Positions 23,601 to 32,241 of a DNA stretch of 32,288 nucleotides are shown here, one piece after another. The stretch comes from Tolypothrix campylonemoides VB511288 (GTDB taxonomy: Bacteria > Cyanobacteriota > Cyanobacteriia > Cyanobacteriales > Nostocaceae). The notes under the pieces were generated by a model. That model did not search any database. It was not told where the DNA came from and worked only from the letters and a program-made list of their open reading frames with translations. The position numbers were made by a program, and so were the translations under genes. The stretch's first letter is position 1, and each line of letters starts with the position of its first letter. Location of the stretch: positions 38,994 to 71,281 of the forward strand of contig JXCB02000044.1 of assembly GCA_000828075.3 (NCBI GenBank), in the 5' to 3' direction.

Positions 23601-25694
23601 TTATGGGCTGATGACTGTGGACTCGGGAGGAGCAACTAACTGTTGTGCTTGATTACGGGCGTTTATTGCTTGTTGATAATCTGGCTTTATTTTAATTGCT
23701 TGCTCGTATGAGGCAATGGCTTCTGAATAACGTTTTACATTAAACAGAGCATTGCCCCTACTATACCAACTTTCGTAATGTTTCGGTTCGTAATTAACTG
23801 ATTTATTATAGGATAAAATTGCTTCTTGGTATTTCTTTAAATTGTAAAGTGAATTTCCCCGGTTATACCATACTTGATAGTTTTTACGATTCAATTCAAT
23901 TGCCTGATTATAGGATGTAACTGCTTCTTCATAGCGTTTTATTTGATGTAATGACCAGCCGCGACCATACCACGCTTGATAGTTCTTGCGATTGTATTTA
24001 ATGACTTCTTTAAAAGATTCAATAGCTTCTGGATAGCGTTGCAAATTGATGAGTACATTCCCTTTAGATAACCAAGCTTGGTAAAAATTTGGCTTGTATT
24101 GTACCGCTTTATCATAGGCTGCGATCGCATCTTGATAGCGTTGCAAATTCACAAAGACATTGCCTTTGTTATACCAAGCTCTTTCATAATCTTGCTTTAA
24201 TTCAAGCACTTTATCATAAGCTGAAATTGACTCATCGTAACGTTTTATATTTTGTAGCAACAATGCTTTATTGTACCAAGCTCCATAATATTCTTTATTC
24301 AATTCAATAGCTTTGTCATAAGATTTAAGCGCTTGGTCATATTCATTTAATTTAGCTAAAGCCTCTCCTTTAGCGTTCCAGACTTCCGGATAGTTATTTT
24401 GTAATTGCAATGCTTTGTCAAACGACGCAATTGCTTCTTGGTATCTTTGCAACTTATTCAGTGTAAAACCACGCCCACTCCAAGCTAGCAAATAATCAGG
24501 TTCTAATTGAATTGCTTGATCATAAGCCGCAAGTGCTTCCTTATATTCTTTCAACTCATACAGAGTTTTCCCTTGTCCATTCCATGCTTGAGCGTATTCT
24601 GGTCTGATGTTGACCGCTTTTTCATATCTCGATAAAGCATCTTGATAACGTTGTAACTCGTATAGTGTGTTGGCTTGCTTATACAATTCGGTGGAATTTG
24701 CAGAATTGATAGCATTGACAATATATATAGATGAACCGACACCTATCCCGATTAAACTGATGACACCTAAAAACTTTAATACTATATTTTTTTTAGGTTT
24801 ATTGATTGTTTTTGAAGGATTTTTTATAGGATTTTGCAATAAGGGAGAACTCAATGCCATTGTCTGAGATTGAGATTTGTTTAAATCATGTAAAGCTTGT
24901 AGGACAACTGCTGCAGAACTATAACGTTCCCGAAAGTCATAGCGCACCATTTTGTCTAAAATTTTGGCAAAATCCTCACTAACAGAGGTATGTTGCCATA
25001 TAATTTCACTCGTCTGTGCATCTAAATCGAGTTGTTCAGGAGATAAGCCAGTGAGTGCTTGTATAGCAAGTATCCCTAAAGCATAAATATCACTACTGTA
25101 TTTTGGATTTCCTTGAGCTTGTTCGCTGGGAATGTATCCAGGAGTCCCGATCGCAACGGTAAATTTTGTTTTTCCATTAGGAATAATGACTTGGGTTGTG
25201 ATTTGTTTGACGGCTCCAAAGTCAATCAAAACTAACTTGTCATCCGGCTTGCGTCTAATGATATTTCGGGGATTGATATCACGATGAATGACCTTTTGCT
25301 GATGGACAAACTCTAAAATATCCAAAATTTCTTGTAACAGGCAAATAACTTGGTCTTGACTTAAAGGTTTTCCTGGTATGATTTCTTGACTAAGGTCATG
25401 ACCTTCGATAAATTCCTGTACGAGATAAAATTCTTGGTTCTCCTCAAAGTAGGCTAGAAGTTGAGGAATGCGGTCATGAGTGCCTAATTGATACAGAACT
25501 TGAGCTTCTGTATCAAATAAGCGTCTGGCTGTTTGCAAAGTATCAGGATCATTAGCTTGGGGCTTGAGTTTTTTGACTACACATTGAGGTGAGCCAGGTA
25601 AGTGAGTATCACAAGCAACAAACGTTTCACCAAATCCCCCTCCTCCCAAATGACTAATAATTTGGTATCGTCCAACAAGTGTGTTTCCCAACAT
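23601..25694 (-). CDS. Ser/Thr protein kinase with ten C-terminal TPRs
   Basis: 697 residues. The kinase domain (about 1-275) has LGGGGFGETF, the Lys of VVKKLK, catalytic loop HRDINPRN, DFGAVK and GTPGYIPSEQ. The usual HRDxKxxN Lys is Asn here (HRDINPRN), while Arg, Asp and the final Asn are kept. This Lys normally contacts the transferred phosphate, so activity may be lowered. A membrane helix (about 308-330) is followed by ten consecutive 34-residue tetratricopeptide repeats (about 335-680) with the pattern W-x-x-G-x-x-L-x-x-L-x-R-Y-x-E-A-I-x-x-Y. They probably form an exposed protein-binding superhelix. The architecture is common in filamentous cyanobacteria. The N-terminus MLGNTLVGRYQI supports the start. 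Confidence 0.92.
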   Translation of the reverse strand: MLGNTLVGRYQIISHLGGGGFGETFVACDTHLPGSPQCVVKKLKPQANDPDTLQTARRLFDTEAQVLYQLGTHDRIPQLLAYFEENQEFYLVQEFIEGHDLSQEIIPGKPLSQDQVICLLQEILDILEFVHQQKVIHRDINPRNIIRRKPDDKLVLIDFGAVKQITTQVIIPNGKTKFTVAIGTPGYIPSEQAQGNPKYSSDIYALGILAIQALTGLSPEQLDLDAQTSEIIWQHTSVSEDFAKILDKMVRYDFRERYSSAAVVLQALHDLNKSQSQTMALSSPLLQNPIKNPSKTINKPKKNIVLKFLGVISLIGIGVGSSIYIVNAINSANSTELYKQANTLYELQRYQDALSRYEKAVNIRPEYAQAWNGQGKTLYELKEYKEALAAYDQAIQLEPDYLLAWSGRGFTLNKLQRYQEAIASFDKALQLQNNYPEVWNAKGEALAKLNEYDQALKSYDKAIELNKEYYGAWYNKALLLQNIKRYDESISAYDKVLELKQDYERAWYNKGNVFVNLQRYQDAIAAYDKAVQYKPNFYQAWLSKGNVLINLQRYPEAIESFKEVIKYNRKNYQAWYGRGWSLHQIKRYEEAVTSYNQAIELNRKNYQVWYNRGNSLYNLKKYQEAILSYNKSVNYEPKHYESWYSRGNALFNVKRYSEAIASYEQAIKIKPDYQQAINARNQAQQLVAPPESTVISP

Positions 25695-25771
25695 TTGGTT
25701 AGCCTAGTTTAATGCAGTACAGTCTGATTTCCATCTTGCCACAGCTTCTTTTATGGGTCGATGAAAAGGAT

Positions 25772-25829
25772 GAGGGGGAGTGAGGGAGTGAGGGAAAAAC
25801 TAATGACTAATAACTAATGACTAATTAAT
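25772..25829 (+). repeat. Short tandem repeats (GGGAGTGA and ACTAATGA/ACTAATA types)
   Basis: GGGGAGTGAGGGAGTGAGGG is followed by three copies of an ACTAATGA-like unit, ending at the start of the rhomboid gene. The first type is the reverse complement of the pnkp minisatellite motif. The spacer also contains the divergent upstream regions of the kinase and the rhomboid homologue. Confidence 0.8.
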
Positions 25830-26537
25830 ATGATTCCTATTAGCGATAACATTTTCTTTTTCACGCGTAGAAAGCCAATCATTATTTACTGTCTAATTGG
25901 TATCAACATTGCCTTATTCTTATGGGAACTGAAACTAGAGCTTGGTGGTGAATTAGGCAATTTTGTAAATAACTTGGGTCTTGTTCCAGCACAAATTAGT
26001 GCAGCAAGTGCAAATGCACTTGCTGGAAACTCAGCTGCTTGGATAGTTGTGCTAATGCGTTCGACTTCACTATTGACGGGAATGTTCCTCCACGGCAGTT
26101 TTAGTCAAATTTTAGGAAATTTAATATTTTTGTGGGTTTTTGGCAAAACTCTGGAAAGTATTCTTGGCTCTAGACGATTTTTATTATTTTACTTGGTTTG
26201 TGGCATCCTAACTGGGCTAGTACAAATTTTAGCTGAACCGAGTTTAACAGTGCCACTTATTGGGGCGAATGGAGCGATTACAGCTATTTTAGGAGCTTAT
26301 GTGCTTAAATTTCCCAAAGCTAAAATTGACAGTATTCTACCCCTTGTGATTATATTTATTCCCGTACAAATACCAGCGTCTTTCTATGTATTTTGGTGGT
26401 TTGTGCAACAAATTTTTTACGGCATTGGCAGTTTAAATATTCCTGGTGGCGTTAACCCAGTTAGCATTGGCTATTTGGCGCAAGTTGCAGGCTTGTTTAT
26501 TGGTGCCGCTTTCATGAAGCTACTGCAAAAATTTTAA
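25830..26537 (+). CDS. Rhomboid-family membrane protein lacking the catalytic dyad (pseudoprotease)
   Basis: 235 residues with about six membrane helices. The rhomboid layout is clear: an N-terminal helix (IIIYCLIGINIALFLWEL), a long loop, MFLHGSFSQILGNLIFLWVFGKTLE in helix 2, the FLLFYLVCGI helix, then PLIGANGAITAILGAY and a last helix LAQVAGLFIGA. Active rhomboids have GxSG and a His in an A-H-x-G-G motif. Here these are GANG (Asn147 for Ser) and AQVAG (Gln218 for His). The oxyanion-region His is also Gln (Gln93), while His88 and Asn97 remain. It therefore cannot use the normal Ser-His mechanism and may bind membrane clients as iRhom and Derlin proteins do. The frame is intact, arguing against simple decay. 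Confidence 0.85.
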   Translation: MIPISDNIFFFTRRKPIIIYCLIGINIALFLWELKLELGGELGNFVNNLGLVPAQISAASANALAGNSAAWIVVLMRSTSLLTGMFLHGSFSQILGNLIFLWVFGKTLESILGSRRFLLFYLVCGILTGLVQILAEPSLTVPLIGANGAITAILGAYVLKFPKAKIDSILPLVIIFIPVQIPASFYVFWWFVQQIFYGIGSLNIPGGVNPVSIGYLAQVAGLFIGAAFMKLLQKF

Positions 26538-26730
26538 AAGTAGGTTGGGTATGAAACGGTAGAGAAACTGGCACAATTTGAACCTTATCTCTGTGTCAAA
26601 AGATAGAGAAAGCAAACGGCAATTTCCTCTCCTAAAGATACGCCGCTTAGTTCTGACGCTTCTAAGTTTTCATAAGCAAGATAGATAGTAGTCACGCTAG
26701 CTAAGTTCCTAATAAAGGATAACAGAGGAA

Positions 26731-27408
26731 ATGCAGATAAATGCTGATGAATTTCTCAGGCGTTATGCCGCCGGAGAGCGGGATTTTCATGAGGTCAACT
26801 TAAGTGGAGTGGATTTAAGTGGAAAAAGCCTACAGGGAATTAACTTGCGGAAAGCCAACTTAAGTGGAGTTAACCTAATTGCTACAGATTTGAGTCGAAC
26901 TGACCTGAGTCAGTCCAACCTGGATCATGCCAAGATGCGAGGTGTTTACTTGAATGGAGCCTACTTATGTGAAGCTAGCCTGCAAGAAACCGACCTCAGC
27001 GAAGCAATTTTAGATGGGGCGACTCTGGAGGGGGCTTCCTTGGATAACGCAACACTGAGCCGGGCAAGTCTAAGCCATGCAGACCTAAATGGAGCTTCTT
27101 TAACGAATGCAAATTTAAGTGGAGCCGATTTGAGTGGAGCGATTCTGGATGGCGCAGTTCTTGATGGCGCTGTCTTGGATGGAGCAAATTTAAGTCAAGC
27201 CGATTTAGTTGTGGCAGATTTAAACGAAGCTTCCTTGAGCAAGGCGAAGCTCAATGAGGCGAACCTAAGCGGGGCTTCTTTAGATGAGGCTGACCTAACT
27301 CAAGCTTCCTTAAACGAGGCGAACCTTAATGAGGCTGACCTGAGCGGAGCCAACTTGGAGAAGGCAATTTTGGATGAGACAATATTGGCTGAGGACAACA
27401 ACGATTAG
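26731..27408 (+). CDS. Pentapeptide-repeat protein
   Basis: 225 residues. After a 20-residue head (MQINADEFLRRYAAGERDF) nearly the whole protein is A(D/N)LxX pentapeptides such as ANLSG, ADLSG and ASLNE, about 38-40 copies, which fold as a right-handed quadrilateral beta-helix. The function of most cyanobacterial members is unknown; a few such proteins mimic DNA. This one is rich in Asp and Glu, with acidic residues also at exposed positions. There is no signal peptide, so it is probably cytoplasmic. A TAACAGAGGAA ribosome-binding site lies just before the ATG. It is separated from the rhomboid gene by 193 bases without a clear terminator. Confidence 0.93.
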   Translation: MQINADEFLRRYAAGERDFHEVNLSGVDLSGKSLQGINLRKANLSGVNLIATDLSRTDLSQSNLDHAKMRGVYLNGAYLCEASLQETDLSEAILDGATLEGASLDNATLSRASLSHADLNGASLTNANLSGADLSGAILDGAVLDGAVLDGANLSQADLVVADLNEASLSKAKLNEANLSGASLDEADLTQASLNEANLNEADLSGANLEKAILDETILAEDNND

Positions 27409-27529
27409 CACCACGGCAACTACTCCCTTCCCGCCCCAAGATTACTTAATTAAAAAACCACAGAGGCGCAGAGGACACAGAGGTAAGAGTTAGAGAGATT
27501 TAGGTAATTTTAGACTGGGAAGGGAGTAA

Positions 27530-27859
27530 TACCAATTTGCGTTCAAAACCTCACCCCCGCCCCTCTCCTTAGCAAGCCTATCCATTACCCGGATCTTTCT
27601 TAACATTTGAGAGAGCGATCGCTCTCCCAACACCAAAGCCTCAAAACTACGTTTTCCATTCTCAATAAAATCAAGTTTTTCTTGAGAAGAGTAAGGGCTT
27701 CTTTGTCAAGTATGGGAGAAAATGCAAGCCTTGTAACGCTTATAAGGCAAGGGTTTTAAGATTGTTAAGAAAGTTCCGGGTAACGCATAGCCTTAGCAAG
27801 CAGAGGGGTGCCTGTAAGGGCGGGGTGAGGTGGGTGATACATATGAATGCAACTTAGTA
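27530..27859. mobile_element. MITE family 2, copy C (interrupted)
   Basis: Termini TACCAATTTGCGTTC and GAATGCAACTTAGTA correspond to copy B with few mismatches; TAA flanks both ends (27527-27529 and 27860-27862). Removing the nested 213-bp element and one 11-bp duplicate leaves 106 bp, matching copies A (98) and B (104). The interior is a long palindrome CCTCACCCCCGCCCCTCT.../...AGGGCGGGGTGAGG. Confidence 0.75.
27578..27790. mobile_element. MITE family 3, nested in a family 2 copy (213 bp)
   Basis: About 28-bp terminal inverted repeats (CTATCCATTACCCGGATC... against CTATGCGTTACCCGGAAC... read from the other end, both continuing CTTTCTTAACA) with three mismatches. Perfect 11-bp direct repeats CCTTAGCAAGC flank it at 27567-27577 and 27791-27801. 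It is too short to encode a transposase. The duplication length fits a donor of the IS4-like type (10-13 bp), but the donor is not in view. Confidence 0.82.
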
Positions 27860-27929
27860 TAAGTGTAGGAGTTGACAAACATAAACACTGGTTCGTAAAC
27901 AAGAAAATTTCTTCGTTTCGCTTGTCCTA

Positions 27930-27956
27930 ACAAAAAAGCCTCTCATTTGAGAGGCT
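27930..27956 (-). terminator. Intrinsic terminator of the large repeat-protein gene
   Basis: On the minus strand: AGCCTCTC, loop AAAT, GAGAGGCT, then a run of T (TTTTTG). An 8-bp stem with a T tract, 31 bases beyond the stop codon of the 1046-residue protein. Confidence 0.88.
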
Positions 27957-27987
27957 GAAATTGCTCAGTAAATAGAAAGTATCAAAC

Positions 27988-30900
27988 CTACACTAATACA
28001 ATGGCAGCGACTGCTCCCGCAATTGCTGAGAACACGCCAGAGACAAGCGCTGTAGCAAAGAGCCACCAAGCTGCTGACGCAGCCGCCTTACGTGTTTCTT
28101 CGGCTTGCTGTTGTGCTTGATGCTTCACTTCTTCTAAGCGTCGCTGTGCTTCATGCTGGATGCGTTCTGCCCGTTGCAAGACGCTGTTTCTTGCGCGTTC
28201 GACTTGGTCGATAATGCGGTTCGCATCTTCCTGCGAGATATCCTCGCGGGAACTCATAATTGCGACTAGGGTATCGCGGTTGAAAGAAGACAGGCGATCG
28301 CGCAATGCATCAAACCCTGCTTGCGGGTCATCAAACAACGTGCGAACATCGCGCTTAATGCTATCGTAGTTCAGTTCTGGGCGATCCAAAGAGTTGAGGT
28401 AGTCGCGAATGCGGGCAAAAATTCCATCAATCACATCTTGAATGCGCCGCTGAATACCCCGCACTTGTTCCACCAACTGGTCGCGTACCGATATCATAGT
28501 ATCCGCAATTTGTGCTGCTTCGTCATCTGTTAAGTCTTCCCGCAGTTTCAGCAGGGTGATGATGGTGGAGCGGTCAAAATGAGAAAGGCGATCGCCTATA
28601 CTTTCTATCCCCACTCGTGGATCGTGCAGCAACAGATGTAAGTCGCGCTTGATACCTTCTGGGTTGAGTTCTTCCTTGCCACTCCCCCGCAGGTACGCTT
28701 CCAGATAAGCTTGGAAATTTTGCACGCTTTGCTGAGTTCGGGTGGCTAGGCGACGAGGCGCACGTATGATGTCGCGAATAGAAGTTTGTACAGAATCGAT
28801 GACCTGATTGACTTGCTCTTCACTCAAGTCCTGACGTTGACTCAGCAGCTTCACTAAGGTATCTCTATCAACCTGTGACAACCGACGACGCAGTGCAACA
28901 ACTCCTTGTTGTGGATTTTGGAACAGTCTATTCAAATCCCGCTGAATTCCTTCGGGGTTGAGTTCGTCTTTGCCAGTGTTGCGTAGGTAGTCTGAAATTG
29001 TGGTTGTTACAGAGTCGTATTGCTCCTTAGCTTTATCTGCCACGGTTCTTGGCGCATTGCGAATGTTACTCCAGTTTTCCTCAACTGTGTCAAGGATTTG
29101 ATGAGCTTGGTCTTCGCTCAAGTCTTGCCGCTGACTGAGTAATTTCACTAAAGTATCGCGATCAAAACGAGACAAACGCGCCCTGATTGCCGTAACTCCT
29201 GCTTGCGGGTCGTCTAAAAGTCTTTTGAGCTCAGCTTGGATAGCGTCAGGGTTAAGTTCATCTTTGCCTGTGTTGCGCAGATAAGATTTTAAATTCAGCC
29301 ATAGTGATTCAGCTTGATATTTCGCTTGGTCGGCAATTCCTTTGGATTCGACTAAAACTTGCTCACGCTGTTTTTCCAACTGCTCAAGGATTGCGTCTGC
29401 TTCCTCAGGATTAATGTCATTGCGCTCTAGGAGGATTTCCCGCATTTCTTGGCGGTCAAACTGAGCCAGTCGCCGAGATAGAGTTTCGTAATCTGCGTCT
29501 TGGTCTTCCAGCAACGCTTTGAAATCCCGCTGTATGCCTTCCGCAGTCAAATCTGATTTGGGAGTCACAAGCAGATAGCTTTCGACTCGGCGTTGCAAGT
29601 CTTGTACTACCTCTTTTTCTTCCTCTGCGATCGCTGCAAGTAGAACTTCTTGGCGGATCACTTCCAACCGATCTGCTATCCGCTGAATTTCTGTTTGAGT
29701 CAGCAGACCCCGTTGTTTGAGAATATTGACAAAATCACTGCGAGAAAGTTGCTCTAACTCTCCCCGCACTGTTCCGGGATCGGCGGCTGGATCGTAAAGA
29801 ACGTCACGAAATTCTTGGGCACTTTTTTCTGAATTCAGTTGCCAAGAATGTGCGTTGAGCAGGTAGTTTTCCACATCAGCACGAATCGGGCTATAAGGCT
29901 GTTTTGGCGTGGGAAGACCTAACTTATCTGCTTGATCTGTGACTTTATCTTTAGCGTTTGTGATCGCACCTAAGATTTTTTCTACATCTATGTCTGACAA
30001 ATCGGCTCGTCCCAACACAACGCCAGTCAACGAGGTTATTGCCTGCTGAATTGTCCGTTGAATTGGACCAGGAGCCACTTCTTGGGTTGCCCTTTGGTTA
30101 GCGTCTTTTGTAGCACGCATTTCTGCCATCAGCTGATCCAGCTTGGCATTGAGTTCATCTGTCCGGGTTTGTCCGGGTGCCATTGATTTGAGATAGTTAA
30201 CCAAGTCTCCCAACCGATCTTGTGTTGGTTGTTGTTGACCCAGCGTCTGCTGCCAAACTTTATACAATGTATCAGCAATGCGGTTAATATCTCGTTTCGA
30301 GAGGTCAGTGCGACTGCTAACAAGATCAACAAACTTTTGGCGGTCGATGTTGCTAAGAGCTGCACCACCTGCGGCTGTACTACCGGCGATCGCCATCAGT
30401 TGCGGGTCTTTGAGTAACCTTTCAAATTCGCCCCGAATTTTGGATAGATCTAGTTCTGGCGGGCGCACCATTTCTAAATAATCTTCTACCTTATCCCTGA
30501 TAGTGCTGGGGTCGATCGCACTGCCTAGTTCCCGACGCACGGCGGACGCTGCTGCTTCAGCTGTTGCTACCACTTGCTGATTAACAGCTTTTGCCCCCAA
30601 CGCGGCGGTTGCTGTCCCCATAATCGCCTGTAAGCCGGAAGTTGCCGTGTTGACCAACGAGCCAATTAAGGAACCCACCGTGGTTGAACTCACCCACACC
30701 AGCAGTAAGAAGTACGCTCCCCAAATCACCAACCCTAGAATTGCTCCCTTAACTGGAGACCAATCTCCAAAAAGACTGAGTCTCACTGCTAGGAAACAAG
30801 CAATGGCAAGCGCAATAGTCACAGTGATTAATGTCCACAATCCCACCGCAGTGCCTATTTTGCGAATGGTACCCCCCACACTTCCAACCTCTCCATGATG

Positions 30901-31128
30901 ATCTCCATCAGAATCAGATGGACGACCGAGGTAGGAAATCCCAGCAGCAACTGAGAGGTTTGTGAGAACTAATTGTAAGGCAAAAGCCAGGATCACACCC
31001 GAAACTAAAGCGAAAAAAAAGTGTGGTCCAAATCCAAAAGAGGCATCTGACTGGTTAGTAACTGGCGCTTGTGCCATCCAAAACAGTGACTTATACAGTG
31101 CCAGCATAATGTGCGTACTTTGAAACAT
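27988..31128 (-). CDS. Large membrane protein with seven tandem ~77-residue helical repeats, function unknown
   Basis: 1046 residues. Three N-terminal membrane helices (about 35-60, 93-117 and 127-150) are followed by a long helical region and one C-terminal helix (about 1020-1046). Between them lie seven full copies, plus a half copy, of a unit of about 77 residues. Its pattern is YLRNTGKDELNP, then IQ.xLxxLLxDP, then RLSxFDRDTLVKLLSQR, DLSEDQA and I.D. The last repeats are the most alike; spacers between units vary. A Gln/Glu/Ala-rich coiled coil (HEAQRRLEEVKHQAQQQAEE) precedes the last helix. I do not recognise the family. Topology suggests a helical rod or platform anchored at both ends. 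A GGAAGG ribosome-binding site supports the start, and a strong terminator follows. Confidence 0.85.
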   Translation of the reverse strand: MFQSTHIMLALYKSLFWMAQAPVTNQSDASFGFGPHFFFALVSGVILAFALQLVLTNLSVAAGISYLGRPSDSDGDHHGEVGSVGGTIRKIGTAVGLWTLITVTIALAIACFLAVRLSLFGDWSPVKGAILGLVIWGAYFLLLVWVSSTTVGSLIGSLVNTATSGLQAIMGTATAALGAKAVNQQVVATAEAAASAVRRELGSAIDPSTIRDKVEDYLEMVRPPELDLSKIRGEFERLLKDPQLMAIAGSTAAGGAALSNIDRQKFVDLVSSRTDLSKRDINRIADTLYKVWQQTLGQQQPTQDRLGDLVNYLKSMAPGQTRTDELNAKLDQLMAEMRATKDANQRATQEVAPGPIQRTIQQAITSLTGVVLGRADLSDIDVEKILGAITNAKDKVTDQADKLGLPTPKQPYSPIRADVENYLLNAHSWQLNSEKSAQEFRDVLYDPAADPGTVRGELEQLSRSDFVNILKQRGLLTQTEIQRIADRLEVIRQEVLLAAIAEEEKEVVQDLQRRVESYLLVTPKSDLTAEGIQRDFKALLEDQDADYETLSRRLAQFDRQEMREILLERNDINPEEADAILEQLEKQREQVLVESKGIADQAKYQAESLWLNLKSYLRNTGKDELNPDAIQAELKRLLDDPQAGVTAIRARLSRFDRDTLVKLLSQRQDLSEDQAHQILDTVEENWSNIRNAPRTVADKAKEQYDSVTTTISDYLRNTGKDELNPEGIQRDLNRLFQNPQQGVVALRRRLSQVDRDTLVKLLSQRQDLSEEQVNQVIDSVQTSIRDIIRAPRRLATRTQQSVQNFQAYLEAYLRGSGKEELNPEGIKRDLHLLLHDPRVGIESIGDRLSHFDRSTIITLLKLREDLTDDEAAQIADTMISVRDQLVEQVRGIQRRIQDVIDGIFARIRDYLNSLDRPELNYDSIKRDVRTLFDDPQAGFDALRDRLSSFNRDTLVAIMSSREDISQEDANRIIDQVERARNSVLQRAERIQHEAQRRLEEVKHQAQQQAEETRKAAASAAWWLFATALVSGVFSAIAGAVAAIVLV

Positions 31129-32241
31129 CCTAATTCCTTCCTCTATAGCTCAAGTCGGTGGGGATTAAAAGTTACATGAGAATAAATTTTCTATCTGTCA
31201 CAATACCCAACTCTTGAGCTATACAATCGTGGAATCATAGTGCTTTCAGCATCTCTCCAAAGTTTGAAAATCTTCTACTGCACGGTATGAACTTTTTTTA
31301 CGTAATTGAATCAGTCACAAAAACAAGAGTGTAATGAAGCCTAAAATGCAAATTTTTTGTTGTGAAGTAAAAAATTGAGTACTTTATCTCTTGCTCTTTT
31401 TTTATCCTTCTTTGTTTGTTTTACATTAAATTCCTTACAAAAATTGATAAATCCCCAACAGACTATAACTGACTCACAAGCAAAACTTACCGAGGTAGGC
31501 TTTTAAGCATTAAGTCCAAAGAACGGCAAAGCGAGTTTGTTTAGCTGTGACTTTAGTTATCGGGTTCTAACTATGGGAAGAAATAAACCTCTTGCCAAAA
31601 AGCAAAACTTGCCCGAATCCCCAACCCCGAATCCCAAAATTGGGATTCAGGGAGCCAATTTCACGCGTTTCTCTCCCAGGCTTGGAGAGGGATTTAGGAG
31701 CCACTGCGTTGCGGTGAATCCAGCGCTGCAGTGAGGCAGCGCTGCGGGAGGGTTTCCCGAACTCACAGCGACTGGTGTGCCTCCTGTCTCCTTCGGAGAC
31801 GCTGCGCGAACGGAGGAGCTTCGCTAACGCGTAGCGTGCCGAAGGCATACCCGTTCGACGAAAGCGTGCCGTAGGCATAGGGAGGTTCCCGAGCCAGTGC
31901 GTTGCCCGGGTTAAGCGCGTTGTAGCACCTGGCGTTCCGTTGTAGCAAGTGGCGTGGTGAGGGTAAAGATTCACGCAAGAAGTCTAAGTTTTCTTTTTTA
32001 TTTTTCATCGCTTATTAACAGGAATTGATTAAGTAAAATCTAGCTTTTCGTTACCATCGTTACATTTATTTACAAATACATTTTTTTGCACTCTCTCTAG
32101 GTGGATTTATCCAATGAAACACTATTTGGATAATCGTCCACAAGAGGTGCTGATGGTTTGTACCTATTGACAGAAAGCAGCCCAGTTGTAAATAGCTACA
32201 GTTAAGTCAAGAAACAAATCGAACTTAAACGAGGAAAAAAA
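31129..32241. other. 1.1-kb region with a dispersed-repeat cluster, no gene
   Basis: 31129-31560 is AT-rich and probably contains the promoter of the large repeat protein. 31629-31648 is a perfect hairpin GAATCCCAA-AA-TTGGGATTC. 31650-31960 is a mosaic of palindromic repeats typical of Nostocales: CTTCGCTAACGCGTAGCG, TGCCGAAGGCATA and GACGCTGCGCGAACG. It creates a spurious open frame. 31980-32241 is AT-rich and leads into a gene starting at 32242. Confidence 0.65.
31650..31960. repeat. Cluster of dispersed palindromic repeats
   Basis: Contains several interlocking short palindromes that recur in the window in variant form at 18186-18330 (GCCAGTGCGTTGCGG, GACTGGCG). The open frame of 135 codons over it is low-complexity repeat sequence and not a gene. 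Confidence 0.7.

Larger units (their letters stand above)
27409..27987. other. 579-bp intergenic region with nested MITEs
   Basis: Contains a dispersed repeat CACAGAGGCGCAGAGGACAC at 27465-27487, MITE family 2 copy C (27530-27859) with another MITE inside it (27578-27790), and the terminator of the downstream minus-strand gene. No gene is seen. Confidence 0.7.

Noticed and set aside
25830-31128. Rhomboid homologue, pentapeptide protein and large repeat protein as one operon or system
   Set aside because: The last gene is on the opposite strand, separated by nested MITEs and its own terminator; nothing ties the products together.
31567-31974. 135-codon minus-strand frame near the right edge
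   Set aside because: It lies over a mosaic of dispersed palindromic repeats; the translation is low-complexity and unlike any protein.
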